Positions 16,863-26,386 of a DNA stretch of 64,000 nucleotides are shown here, in pieces. A program made the translations under genes and the position numbers. This DNA comes from G963676655 sp963678305. Its GTDB lineage: Bacteria; Verrucomicrobiota; Lentisphaeria; Victivallales; Victivallaceae. Position 1 is the stretch's first letter. Each line of letters begins with the position of its first letter. A model generated the notes under the pieces. That model saw only the letters and a list, made by a program, of their open reading frames with translations. It ran no database searches and was not told the origin of the DNA. Location of the stretch: positions 620,001 to 684,000 of the forward strand of contig CAXXVV010000011.1 of the NCBI GenBank assembly GCA_963678305.2, given 5' to 3'.

Positions 16863-17747
16863 ATGATTTTAAATGATTCTTTGATAACAGCGCTGGCTGC
16901 CGCTTGTGTCGGCTTATCAGTCTTTTGTTTTTTACGGGTTTTGTTCTCGTTGATGGAAAACCTGGAAGTCGATAAGGAAATCTCGACCGAGGCTAAAAAA
17001 TCGCTGCCGGTTTTTTTCAAATTTTTTATGCCGTTTGCGCCGAATGTTCGATTCATCGTCCGCAGCCAGACGTTTAAAGGCTCGGTCCTGTTGGCAGAGG
17101 ATAAGGTTTTGATGGCCGGTTACAGCCATCTTATTGACGGGGAAACATTCGTGGCGGTCAGGCTGCTGATAGCGTTTTTTTCCATGGGATTGATTCTGTT
17201 GTGTGTGGTTGCCGGCCGGCCGATTGCCGGTATCGGTATGGCCGCGTGCCTGATATTCTATCCCCCGGTCTGGTTGAATAAAAAGGTCGCGCAGCGGCAT
17301 CTGGAGATCATGAAGGCTTTGCCGAATATTCTCGACCTGCTGACTCTTTCGGTTGAAGCCGGTAAAGACTTTCTGACCAGTTTGCGGGATATTCTCAAAC
17401 GGCGTAATATGGATGCTCTCGGCGAGGAGTTGGGGCGGACTTTTAAAGAGATTCAGTTGGGCAAGAAGCGGGAAGATGCTCTGCGTGACCTGGCGATGCG
17501 GGTGCGGCAGTCTGATCTGACAAGCGTCTGCAACGCGATTATTCAGGCGGAGGAACTTGGAGTGAGTATTGGACATCTGCTTCGGGTCCAGGGCGAAATG
17601 CTGCGAAACAAACGTTTTACCCGGGCTGAGAAACTGGCTAACGAGGCTCCGGTCAAAATTCTGCTGCCGATGATTTTATTTATTTTCCCTGCAGTATTTA
17701 TTATCCTGATGGTTCCGATTGCCATGCAGGCGTCAAAATATTTCTAA
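16863..17747 (+). CDS. tadC: Tad pilus inner-membrane platform protein TadC
   Basis: The 294-residue partner of TadB has an N-terminal helix, two helices at about 98-140, and a T2SSF domain with ALPNILDLLTLSVEAGKDF, LGEELGRTFKEIQLGKKREDAL and AEELGVSIGHLLRVQ. It ends with the PVKILLPMILFIFPAVFI helix typical of TadC. It starts 12 bases after tadB. The run continues with a DUF192 gene rather than TadD/TadG-type genes. Confidence 0.92.
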   Translation: MILNDSLITALAAACVGLSVFCFLRVLFSLMENLEVDKEISTEAKKSLPVFFKFFMPFAPNVRFIVRSQTFKGSVLLAEDKVLMAGYSHLIDGETFVAVRLLIAFFSMGLILLCVVAGRPIAGIGMAACLIFYPPVWLNKKVAQRHLEIMKALPNILDLLTLSVEAGKDFLTSLRDILKRRNMDALGEELGRTFKEIQLGKKREDALRDLAMRVRQSDLTSVCNAIIQAEELGVSIGHLLRVQGEMLRNKRFTRAEKLANEAPVKILLPMILFIFPAVFIILMVPIAMQASKYF

Positions 17748-17827
17748 TTTCTCTATTGCGTATTCCGGTTCGTTCCGGTAAACAGTATTCATTGTATAAT
17801 TTCAGTTTAACAGCTTAAAACAAAATA

Positions 17828-18268
17828 ATGATCCACAACCTGACAAAAAAAAATATTATTTCGCGTTCGCCTTTTTACGCAACAGGCTTTATATTAAGGG
17901 CGCGCGGGATGATTGGCCGGAGTTTTGCCTCCGCTGATTTTGATGCGATGGTTTTTGACCGTTGCGGCTCGATCCATACCCTGTTCATGTCGGAAGCTAT
18001 TGACGTGGTGTTTATTGATTCCGACAACAAGGTGTGCGGGGTCCGCCCCGAGTTGGCGCCATGGCGTCCCGGTGTGGTGGTGCGCGGCGCAAGAAGCGTG
18101 ATTGAATTGCCCGCGGGGGCGATTGCTCTGTTGAATATTGAAGTTGGAGATATAGTTGATTTGAACGCTGAAGTGTTACCTGAAGTGGTTCGGAAAATGC
18201 CGGATGGTGCTAAAATTGCGCCAGCCCCGACCAAACCGGTAATGCCCTGTAAAGAAAGTTTAAAATGA
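17828..18268 (+). CDS. DUF192 (UPF0127) family protein
   Basis: The 146-residue protein shows the DUF192 pattern: ARGMIGR near the start (usually RxxGLMxR), FDAMVFDRCGSIHTLFM (usually M-PMLFxF), IDVVFIDSDNKV and RSVIELPAGAI ... VGD. No signal peptide is visible. The family's function is unclear; members sometimes occur in Tad loci. It overlaps the next FHA gene by four bases, so it is part of the Tad-FHA-PEGA transcript. Confidence 0.82.
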   Translation: MIHNLTKKNIISRSPFYATGFILRARGMIGRSFASADFDAMVFDRCGSIHTLFMSEAIDVVFIDSDNKVCGVRPELAPWRPGVVVRGARSVIELPAGAIALLNIEVGDIVDLNAEVLPEVVRKMPDGAKIAPAPTKPVMPCKESLK

Positions 18269-19887
18269 AAGTATATTTGCTTAACGGCCCTCGCGCCGGG
18301 GATAAGATTGAACTGCTGGCGGAAACGACAGTAGGGCGGGAACTGGATAATCATATTCCGGTTATGGCTGACGGGGTGTCAAGGTATCATGCCAAGTTTA
18401 TTCATGAAAAGGATGGTTCCTGGAGTGTATGTGATCTCAACAGTACCAATGGCTCAAGGGTAAACGGCTCGAAGATCAGCGGTACGGTAAAAATCAAGCC
18501 GGGTGACGTTATCGAATTTGGCGATCAGTCCATCCGTTTCGGGGACCCGCTGCCGGAAGATATTGTTCTGGCTGAAGCAGCGGCCGCTCCCGATGAAAGT
18601 CCGACTCTCAAACCTTCCCCGGTTGTTTTCAACTTTTCTCCCGAACCCGACAGCAATGTAACGCAGCGAACCCAGGTGACCAGGGCGGATTTTCAGCCTT
18701 TGGTCTCCGGCAAGACTCCGAAAGTTGTTTTTAAACCGGTCGATACAATGGCTGTTGCCAGTACTCCGGAAGCGGAATCGGGTGGTCTGACTCAATTGAA
18801 TCAAGAGCAGGACCTCTTTGGCGGCAAACACGATACCATGACTATGCCCATGCACGATGAAGACGATAAGAAAGGGGAGCATGAACACCTGGCCGATATG
18901 TTGAACAAAGTATCTTTATTCGGCGGTAAGGGGCGGAAAAATAAAGAGCCGAAAGAGGACGGAGATCATCATAATAAGCGACGCAGATCAACCAATCTTA
19001 TGTTTTACACCCTGGTCATATGTGCCGGGATCATTGCGGTGGGCGTCTTCCTATGGATGCAGAAAATACCGGTCAAAAAAAACGTAAAGACGGTTGTGCC
19101 TCAAGCTCTGCCGCCGTTTCTCCTGGATTATTGCAAACGAAAATGCACCCGGGATAACGTGTTTCAGTTCTCTTTGCGGATAGAGAACAATAAAGCCTAC
19201 TTTGCAATCGACGACTTGAAGTCCCGAAGAAAATTTTCCAGAACGATCAAGCAGGTAAGCAAAGATTTCCTCAAGACACTGCAGGATGCGATCGGTGAGT
19301 CGGAATTTATGAAGCTGATGGACCCGCCTCCAGCCCCGGCTCGGGATGATGAGCAGGATACGCGGAGTTTGCTGGTATGTTACAAAGGCAAAATGAATAA
19401 AATAAACATTGTCAATACCCTGGCCCCAACCTCGTTCGATTCAATTGAAAGAGCAATTGACGATTTTGCGGAAGCGTATAATCTGCAAACAATTTCCATG
19501 ACGCCTGAAGAACTGATTGATAAGGCTAAAAAGTTTTTCTATAAGGCCGAATCGCTTTTACAGAACAAAGAGGCGAATCCGGCTAATATGCGCAAGGCTC
19601 TGATCCGTTATACTCTGACAGTTGAGTATCTCGACCAGTTTTCGCCTAAACCGGATATATGGCACCAGGCAATGGAAAAACGTAAAAAAGTCGAGGCGAT
19701 GCTTGAAAAGAGGCGCAAAGAACTTGTTTTTGATTACATGAAGAACATAAAGATGCAGGAGTATAAAAAATGTCTGGACGTTCTTGAAGAATTAATGCTT
19801 ATTTCAGAGCCAGGCGGTAAACAATGGACCAAAGCCAGAGACTTTAAAATTAATATAGAACGAACTATCAGGCAGAGAAACAGGTAA
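18265..19887 (+). CDS. FHA-domain membrane protein of the Tad locus
   Basis: Residues 1-95 form a second FHA domain (VGRELDNHIPV, GVSRYHAKFIHE, NSTNGSRVNG). A disordered Pro/Thr/His-rich linker (about 96-243) leads to one transmembrane helix (about 245-264), and then about 275 residues with helical, TPR-like character at the end. The N-terminus is thus probably cytoplasmic and able to read a phospho-threonine signal, while the C-terminus is periplasmic. The TEYT-like linker Thr residues could themselves be kinase targets. It overlaps DUF192 by four bases and the PEGA gene by one. Confidence 0.82.
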   Translation: MKVYLLNGPRAGDKIELLAETTVGRELDNHIPVMADGVSRYHAKFIHEKDGSWSVCDLNSTNGSRVNGSKISGTVKIKPGDVIEFGDQSIRFGDPLPEDIVLAEAAAAPDESPTLKPSPVVFNFSPEPDSNVTQRTQVTRADFQPLVSGKTPKVVFKPVDTMAVASTPEAESGGLTQLNQEQDLFGGKHDTMTMPMHDEDDKKGEHEHLADMLNKVSLFGGKGRKNKEPKEDGDHHNKRRRSTNLMFYTLVICAGIIAVGVFLWMQKIPVKKNVKTVVPQALPPFLLDYCKRKCTRDNVFQFSLRIENNKAYFAIDDLKSRRKFSRTIKQVSKDFLKTLQDAIGESEFMKLMDPPPAPARDDEQDTRSLLVCYKGKMNKINIVNTLAPTSFDSIERAIDDFAEAYNLQTISMTPEELIDKAKKFFYKAESLLQNKEANPANMRKALIRYTLTVEYLDQFSPKPDIWHQAMEKRKKVEAMLEKRRKELVFDYMKNIKMQEYKKCLDVLEELMLISEPGGKQWTKARDFKINIERTIRQRNR

Positions 19888-21221
19888 TGAAGAATATTAG
19901 AACAATCATTTTTTTACTGATAGCCGCAGCGGTTGTGGTTTCCATGTCGGGTTGCGGTAAAAAGAAAAAACATAAAATCACTTCCGCCACGCTTAAAATT
20001 GTTACCGAACCAGCTGGAGCAAAGTTAATTGTCAACGACAATGATTGCGGTAAAACTCCGTATAGTAAACAAACAAAAGCCAGGCTTTATTTGATAAAAC
20101 TGGATAAGGAAGGTTTTCAGCCCTCATGGATAATGCCTGATTTAAAACCAGGTAAAACAACCGAGGTCAATATCAAGTTGAAACCAATAACGTCAGCGGT
20201 TCTTATAAAAAGTGTTCCGGCCGGAGCGAAGGTTAAAGTCGGAGAAGTGGTTAAAGGCGAGACTCCGCTGGTCCTGGTCGATCAGCCGCTTGGCGCCCAC
20301 TCCGCGGTTGTGGAAAAACTAGGCTTTTCTCCTCGTGAAATTACCTGGAAAATCACCGATGACCGTCCAGTCGAAGTTAATATCAGACTTAGTTCCAATG
20401 TGGGGAAGGCGGTAATTACTTCCGAACCCTCCCGCGCGGTTTTGTATATAGATGGAAAGCAATGCGGTTATACGCCTTATCGCGGTGACCTGGAGGAAGG
20501 TCGTCATAAAATCAAAATACATAAAGACGGCTATACCGATATCAGTGACGTCATTACGGTTGAACGAGAGCAGACAACAAGCAAGAATCTGGTGATGAGA
20601 CTGCTGCCAGGCACTCTGGTTATCAACACTTCGCCTACTCGTGCCGAAGTCTATATCAATGGAAAAGCTTACGGCAGCTCGCCAGTGACTGCCAATGGAC
20701 TGGAGCCTGGTAATTATCGGGTTCGTGCTGCCAGAGGCGGTTATGACAGCAATGAGAAAAGCGTAACGGTCGCCCCTGGAAAATCCCTGGTCGTCGATCT
20801 AACATTGACCCGGAATACCGGCGGCATTGATCTGCTGGTCCAGCCTCCCGGTGCGACTTTGTATATCAACGGCCGGAAAGTTGGTTTGGTCAAGGCTGAT
20901 AAAGATGGTCTTTCCGAACTGTTCCAGATGAGAGGGCTCCAGGCAGGTAATTACCGGCTGAAAATTGCCCATAAACGGGCGGTTCCTACTCAGAAAGAGC
21001 TTACTGTAAAAGTGACCAAAGGACGTATATCCCGGCCAAAACCGGTGCGACTCTGGATTGCGAATGCTGAAATAAAGGAAGTCGAAGGCCGGGTAATGAC
21101 TGGAATAATCTACGAACGGAACTCCAAATCAATCCTTTTCAGCCCGGAACCCGGGGTGAAATATGAAATCAGCCGTTCAAAACTTGAATATATCAAGGAC
21201 CTCAAACAAGATGAAGAATGA
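19887..21221 (+). CDS. PEGA-repeat lipoprotein
   Basis: A signal peptide ends in the lipobox MSGC (Cys about 23), so the protein is probably lipid-anchored. Five PEGA-like repeats of about 65-75 residues follow, each with the pattern of EPAGAKLIVND, SVPAGAKVKVG, EPSRAVLYIDGK, SPTRAEVYINGK and QPPGATLYINGRK, then G-Y/T-P-Y and a GYD/GF turn. A short C-terminal domain follows. PEGA domains are found in surface and S-layer-associated proteins of PVC bacteria. Its ATG overlaps the preceding stop by one base, and its end overlaps the next ORF by 11 bases. Confidence 0.88.
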   Translation: MKNIRTIIFLLIAAAVVVSMSGCGKKKKHKITSATLKIVTEPAGAKLIVNDNDCGKTPYSKQTKARLYLIKLDKEGFQPSWIMPDLKPGKTTEVNIKLKPITSAVLIKSVPAGAKVKVGEVVKGETPLVLVDQPLGAHSAVVEKLGFSPREITWKITDDRPVEVNIRLSSNVGKAVITSEPSRAVLYIDGKQCGYTPYRGDLEEGRHKIKIHKDGYTDISDVITVEREQTTSKNLVMRLLPGTLVINTSPTRAEVYINGKAYGSSPVTANGLEPGNYRVRAARGGYDSNEKSVTVAPGKSLVVDLTLTRNTGGIDLLVQPPGATLYINGRKVGLVKADKDGLSELFQMRGLQAGNYRLKIAHKRAVPTQKELTVKVTKGRISRPKPVRLWIANAEIKEVEGRVMTGIIYERNSKSILFSPEPGVKYEISRSKLEYIKDLKQDEE

Positions 21222-23034
21222 TCGCCCGGAGGGTGCGTCATCCCCCGGACGTACGCTGACTCCGCGGCAGTGGACCTTGATCGCGCTTCTGCTGCCGCCG
21301 GCGATTGCTTTAATCATTAGGATTGCTGCCTTCAAAGAGCTGATGGCATCTCCACTGCGTTATTACAGTGCCGTTGGCGGCCTTGATATGAAAGGTTTGC
21401 TGATACTTGGGCGTTGGCTTTATGAAGGGCGGGGAATCTTTTCAATATATTCCGGTCTGGCGGCTTTTGCGATGTGGCTTAACGGCGGCAGGGAATGGCC
21501 GGAAGCTTTGATTGTCTTTCAATATGTTTGCGGGACTGCGCTTGCGTTTCTGGTTGCCTGGACCGCGTTACGTTTTACCGGACGACGCGGAGTTGCTTTA
21601 ACTGCCGGCCTGGCAGCTGCCTTATATGCGCCTGAACTGATGTATGAAAGCGTTACTTTGCGCGAAAGCATCATGGCCTTTGTCTGTACTCTGTCCCTTG
21701 CTCTGGTCATAACTTTGCGGCGGCGTCATTTTGCCGGATGGCGGATGATCCTTGCCGGGGCAATCCTGGCATTGCCCTGTCTGGTCAGGGTATCAGCCGG
21801 GATCTGGACTGCGACGGGGATGTTATGGGTTTGGTGGTATATTTGTCGCAAGCAGCGTTATGGCGTCAAAAAAGATTGGCTTAAAATTATTTACAAGGGT
21901 GCGTTGATTGGTCTCGGCGCTTTCATCATATTACTTCCGTCATGGACCTGGAATTACTTTTCCCAGGGCTATCCACTGCCATTTTACCTGAATATCGGAT
22001 ACTCCATCAAGGTGGGGATGGTCGATAGTGCCAGGACTATGAATGTCGAGATGAAAACAGAAGCTTCCCAATCCGATAATAAATCTTGTCCAACTTCATC
22101 AGGAAAGCCTTCAGTTGAAAATGATTGTAAGGTAGTATGTCCGTTTGTGAAATATGGGAAGAAAGTGGTTGAAGTTTTTTTGCCGTTTGAAAAGGCGAAT
22201 AATCTGAACTTTTATTTTCTTCGTGCTAAATTCACAATTTTGAATTATTTATTGAGGCCGGAAATCCTGCTTTCGCTGGCGGTTGTCATGTTCATCTGGT
22301 GGCTTGCGGACGGATCGGTGTTTAAAAAGGAGTCTTTGCTGTTTATCTATTTGATTGCAATGACAATTTCCATGTGCGTTTTTCTGCCGTTGGCAAGATA
22401 TCGTCTGGTTCTCCTGCCGGTGCTGTGTATTGCGGGAGGGATGATGATGACTGGCAAATTATATTCCATGCTTAAAAAGAAATCCTTATGGAAATTTGTA
22501 ATTATCATGTCAGTGCTGGTTGCATATTGCTGGTTTACCTGGCCCCGGGCCGTCCCGCTTCGTTCTGAGGATTTTGTTGCCTGGGGAATCGCTAAGAAAA
22601 GCCGTGGGGATATGCCTCTATCTTATTTAAATGATTTTGCAAATGCTTACAAGTTGAATCCTGATTCAGTTTCAGCCGCGTTCAATTTCGCCGGTGCTTT
22701 GCTGCAGACCGGTAAATATGAGGCAGCGGCCGGGGTCAGCCTCAAGACATTGCAATCCCACCCTGATAATCAAGGGCTGAAGCTAAACGCTTCAAGTGCT
22801 TTGATGGCATGCCGGAATCCTAAAGCGGCAGAGCGTATATTGCGGTCTATCAGGGAACCTTCCGATCCGGTTGGTTATTATTACAACCTCGGGGAATGTT
22901 TGCGTTTGCAAGATCGGCGGGAAGAAGCGTTGAACGCCTATAAATCCGCGCTTGCAAGCGCGGTGACCGATAGTCAGAAAAGCCTTTTAAAGAAGAAAAT
23001 TACAAGATTAACGTTAAATCTGAAGAGAAAATAA
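21211..23034 (+). CDS. GT-C-like polytopic membrane protein with TPR C-terminus
   Basis: The start MKNDRPEG at 21211 overlaps the PEGA stop; an earlier in-frame start at 21163 would lie inside that gene. About ten hydrophobic helices span residues 20-470, with the arrangement of dolichyl-phosphate-type GT-C/GT39 glycosyltransferases: an early YYSAVGGLDMKGLLILGRWLYEGRG loop and a LYAPELMYESVTLRESIMAF segment. Residues about 490-600 carry TPR repeats. It is the last gene of the Tad-FHA-PEGA run and resembles the protein at 27529. It might glycosylate a surface protein of this locus, but the enzyme activity is inferred from topology alone. Confidence 0.7.
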   Translation: MKNDRPEGASSPGRTLTPRQWTLIALLLPPAIALIIRIAAFKELMASPLRYYSAVGGLDMKGLLILGRWLYEGRGIFSIYSGLAAFAMWLNGGREWPEALIVFQYVCGTALAFLVAWTALRFTGRRGVALTAGLAAALYAPELMYESVTLRESIMAFVCTLSLALVITLRRRHFAGWRMILAGAILALPCLVRVSAGIWTATGMLWVWWYICRKQRYGVKKDWLKIIYKGALIGLGAFIILLPSWTWNYFSQGYPLPFYLNIGYSIKVGMVDSARTMNVEMKTEASQSDNKSCPTSSGKPSVENDCKVVCPFVKYGKKVVEVFLPFEKANNLNFYFLRAKFTILNYLLRPEILLSLAVVMFIWWLADGSVFKKESLLFIYLIAMTISMCVFLPLARYRLVLLPVLCIAGGMMMTGKLYSMLKKKSLWKFVIIMSVLVAYCWFTWPRAVPLRSEDFVAWGIAKKSRGDMPLSYLNDFANAYKLNPDSVSAAFNFAGALLQTGKYEAAAGVSLKTLQSHPDNQGLKLNASSALMACRNPKAAERILRSIREPSDPVGYYYNLGECLRLQDRREEALNAYKSALASAVTDSQKSLLKKKITRLTLNLKRK

Positions 23035-23134
23035 TATATTCTGCAACTTTTTACTTGCCAAAAGTTTATTTCTAATATATACTAAATATCATGAAAATTA
23101 AATTTGAGATCAATGTAATACAGGGGTGTCAATT

Positions 23135-26100
23135 TTGCGGAGCTTGTTCAGGAATGTTATAGCGCCGTTAACTTTTGTCGGATTGGCGCTTCTCGGTAAT
23201 TATTTAAGGATTACGATATCTCCGGGGGTAGACTTTATCTTCGGGAGTATTTTTGTCCTTTTGCTGTTGCGTTTATACGGTTTGTGGTGGGGAGTGCTGG
23301 CCGCGGTAGTGTCGGGGTGTTATACAGTGATTATCTGGGAGCATCCTTACGGCATGGCGGTTTTTGTCCTTGAAGCTCTGACTGTCAGTCTGTTGCTGGG
23401 GAAGAAACGCACTAATATTCTTGCCTATGATATGATTTTCTGGTTGATGCTGGGAATGCCGTTAAGCTGGATGTTTTATCGCTTTGGAGTTGAGATCAAC
23501 ACTTCAAGTATTACCCTGCTGGTCTTGAAGCAGTGCCTTAATGGAATATTCAATGCCTCCCTTGCCGGCTTGCTGGTCATTACCGCAGGTCATTTTTTGC
23601 CTGTAGGCAGAGGAAATAAAGTTCCGATGTTTTCAATGCATGTCTATCTTTTCTGCCTGATTTCAGCTTTGATTATGGTAGTCAGTTTGTGCATGATGGT
23701 TTTTGACGGCAAAAACGAATATAATCTTTTGCGCAACAACCTGATTGATAGAATGCGGGGCTCCAGCCGAATGGCGTTTTTTCAAATCAGGGAATTATTG
23801 TCCAATTCTATAACCTCTCTCAAAGCCCTGTCCGCTCAGGCAACTAAATACCAGGCGAAACCAGGCCCCGAACTTCAACGTATGACTGAAGCTGCTTATG
23901 CCGGCTTTCCGGATTTCCTGCGCATATATACTGCTGATGCGCAAGCTAACCTTACCTCCCTTTATCCTCTTGACAAGAAGTACAAAGGAAAAGTGCCGAA
24001 GGCCAATTTCGGCTCCCGTGATTATTTTACTTGGCTTAAAACGGAAAAGACTCCATATATTTCGAAGATGATGTTTATCAAGCGCACATTGCATTGTCCG
24101 GTGATTGTTGTTTCCACTCCTATTTTGGAAAACAATGTGTTCAAAGGCTACGCGACCGGCGCTTTGAATCCGGCCGCGCTGGACCGTATTTTAAAAAGTT
24201 CGGCGCTTGAAAATCATAATCTTAACCTGTTTCTGGTTAATAGTGAAGATAAATTAGTCGCGTCATCGACAAATCTGAAAACGATGCTGCGCTATAGGGT
24301 TGAGAATGACTTTGATCCGGTCCCTGATGTCACCCCCGGCGTTAAACTGTATCAACCGAAAGTCAGTTTTGGTTCACAAATCAGACGTTACTACAAATCC
24401 AAGTATGTTATCAAATCCGTTGTTTCAAAAAAACCGGCCTGGACTCTTCTGGCGGAAATTCCGGCAGAGACTCTGCATAATAAAATGTCTTTGTATTATA
24501 TTAACAATATGTTTACGATTCTTTTCGCGGTTCTGTTGGGGATGCCTTTCATTTATTTTTTCAGCCAGCGCTTTGCATATCCGTTGTTGGAACTCTCCGG
24601 CATGAGCACCCGTTTGACCAAGGATGAAAGCGGCAAACTCCGTTTTAAGGATTCAGAATGGCCAGAGACCAGTATTTATGAAACGTCAAGGCTTGTACAT
24701 AATTTCAGGATAATGGCGGAAGCCAGGGTAAAGAGTATTGCTGAAATTCAGGATCATGCAAACAGGCTGGCCGAGAGTGAGCAGCGTTTCCGGGAAACAT
24801 TTGAACATGCCCCGTTTGGCGTGGTTCTGGTGGATAAAAACGGAATATGCCAGGTTGCCAACAGCGCTGTCTGTCGTACTTTCGGACTTTCCCGGGATGC
24901 GGTGGTTGATCATCCGTATCTTGATCTGCTTGATCAGAGTGAACGCTCACGCTCACAAGCAAATTTTGAGAAAATTCTTTCTGGAGAAAAAGATTTTCTC
25001 TTTGACGAAAAAAGGCTGGTGATGTCTAACCGCACTTCGATTTGGCTGAGTACGGCGATGGCGGCAGTTAAAAAGTCAGATGGCGAAATCAAAGAAGTTG
25101 TAGTTATGGTCATTGATGTCACTCAACGCAAGGCAATGGAAAAAGCTTTGTTTGAGGCCCATGCCAATGCCGAAGAAGCCAGAAAAAATGCTGAACAGGC
25201 AAACCAGGCAAAAAGCGAGTTTTTAGCTAATATGAGCCATGAATTACGGACGCCGATGAACAGCATTATCGGGATGTCGGAATTGTTGCTTCAATCAGAT
25301 TTGAATGAAGATCAGCAACAGCTAACCAGTGCGGTTCTTGAATCCGGAGAGACTCTATTGCTGATTATCAATGATATTCTTGATCTTTCAAAGATTGAAT
25401 CCGGTAAGTTCTCTCTGCTGCTTGATTCTTTCGATTTGAAGAAAATGATTTCCAAACTTCAGGAATTTGTCGAGGTTCTGGCTAAGAATAAAAATTTGGA
25501 TCTGAGGTTTAATCTTTCTGATGAGATTATTAATGAAAGTATGATTATTGGAGATGCGGTTAGAATCAGACAGATTCTGTTTAATCTGTTGGGGAATGCT
25601 GTTAAGTTTACAGATGCAGGATGTGTCAGTTTGGATGTAAGTGTCTCTCTGGAACATGACAAGGACGGATTCCATAAATTCAGTTTTGTTGTTTCTGATA
25701 CTGGCGTCGGAATGTCGGAACATGAAGTTGCTCAGATTTTTGAAAAATTTGAACAGGTCGCCGAGGTTGGTTTGAGTAGAGGAGGAACTGGTTTGGGATT
25801 GGCCATTACCCGTGAACTTGTCAGTATGATGGATGGCGAAATCTCCGTAGTCAGTAAAAAGGGGGAAGGATCAATTTTTACTGTTGTACTGCCGCTGAAG
25901 CGTGATGGAAAGGCTCATGATGAAGTAAGTAAAGATATTACTGTTGAGTCAGAAGAAATTACTCAGTTGGATTTGAATATTTTATTGGCTGAAGACAACA
26001 AGTTCAACCGTAGTTTGTTTGTTAGACTGTTTGATCGAATGGGATGCAAATCTTTATGTGTTGATAATGGCTTGCAGGTTATAGATGTTTTAAGCGGCTC

Positions 26101-26365
26101 TCAACAAAACCCGTTTGATGTCATCTTGATGGATTGCCATATGCCGGAAATGGACGGATACGAAACTACTAAGGTGATAAGGGACTCAGATACTTTTTAT
26201 TGCAACATTCCAATTATCGCAGTAACCGCAGATGCTATGGCCGGTGTTAAGGAAAAATGTATAAAGTCGGGAATGAATGATTACGTTTCAAAACCGGTTC
26301 GCGCTGCCAGGCTTTATACTGTCCTTCGTGAGGTTAAAAACAGATTAAATAAAAAAGTCGATTGA
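23135..26365 (+). CDS. Hybrid sensor histidine kinase (membrane sensor, PAS, HisKA, HATPase, REC)
   Basis: The TTG at 23135 is preferred because AGGGG lies eight bases upstream; GTG at 23126 is also possible. Order: five or six N-terminal membrane helices (to about 190), an extracellular dCache-like domain (about 220-460), another helix and HAMP-like linker, a PAS domain (about 560-680), HisKA with NMSHELRTPMNSIIGMSE (His about 702), HATPase with NLLGNAVKFTDAG, SDTGVGM and GTGLGLAI, and a receiver domain with LMDCHMPEMDGYE (Asp about 1000). The PxxPxx REC end reads KPVRAA. A phosphorelay would need an Hpt protein, which is not in this window. It is not obviously in an operon with the genes around it. 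Confidence 0.93.
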   Translation: MRSLFRNVIAPLTFVGLALLGNYLRITISPGVDFIFGSIFVLLLLRLYGLWWGVLAAVVSGCYTVIIWEHPYGMAVFVLEALTVSLLLGKKRTNILAYDMIFWLMLGMPLSWMFYRFGVEINTSSITLLVLKQCLNGIFNASLAGLLVITAGHFLPVGRGNKVPMFSMHVYLFCLISALIMVVSLCMMVFDGKNEYNLLRNNLIDRMRGSSRMAFFQIRELLSNSITSLKALSAQATKYQAKPGPELQRMTEAAYAGFPDFLRIYTADAQANLTSLYPLDKKYKGKVPKANFGSRDYFTWLKTEKTPYISKMMFIKRTLHCPVIVVSTPILENNVFKGYATGALNPAALDRILKSSALENHNLNLFLVNSEDKLVASSTNLKTMLRYRVENDFDPVPDVTPGVKLYQPKVSFGSQIRRYYKSKYVIKSVVSKKPAWTLLAEIPAETLHNKMSLYYINNMFTILFAVLLGMPFIYFFSQRFAYPLLELSGMSTRLTKDESGKLRFKDSEWPETSIYETSRLVHNFRIMAEARVKSIAEIQDHANRLAESEQRFRETFEHAPFGVVLVDKNGICQVANSAVCRTFGLSRDAVVDHPYLDLLDQSERSRSQANFEKILSGEKDFLFDEKRLVMSNRTSIWLSTAMAAVKKSDGEIKEVVVMVIDVTQRKAMEKALFEAHANAEEARKNAEQANQAKSEFLANMSHELRTPMNSIIGMSELLLQSDLNEDQQQLTSAVLESGETLLLIINDILDLSKIESGKFSLLLDSFDLKKMISKLQEFVEVLAKNKNLDLRFNLSDEIINESMIIGDAVRIRQILFNLLGNAVKFTDAGCVSLDVSVSLEHDKDGFHKFSFVVSDTGVGMSEHEVAQIFEKFEQVAEVGLSRGGTGLGLAITRELVSMMDGEISVVSKKGEGSIFTVVLPLKRDGKAHDEVSKDITVESEEITQLDLNILLAEDNKFNRSLFVRLFDRMGCKSLCVDNGLQVIDVLSGSQQNPFDVILMDCHMPEMDGYETTKVIRDSDTFYCNIPIIAVTADAMAGVKEKCIKSGMNDYVSKPVRAARLYTVLREVKNRLNKKVD

Positions 26366-26386
26366 AGCAAAACTTATTTCCTATAT

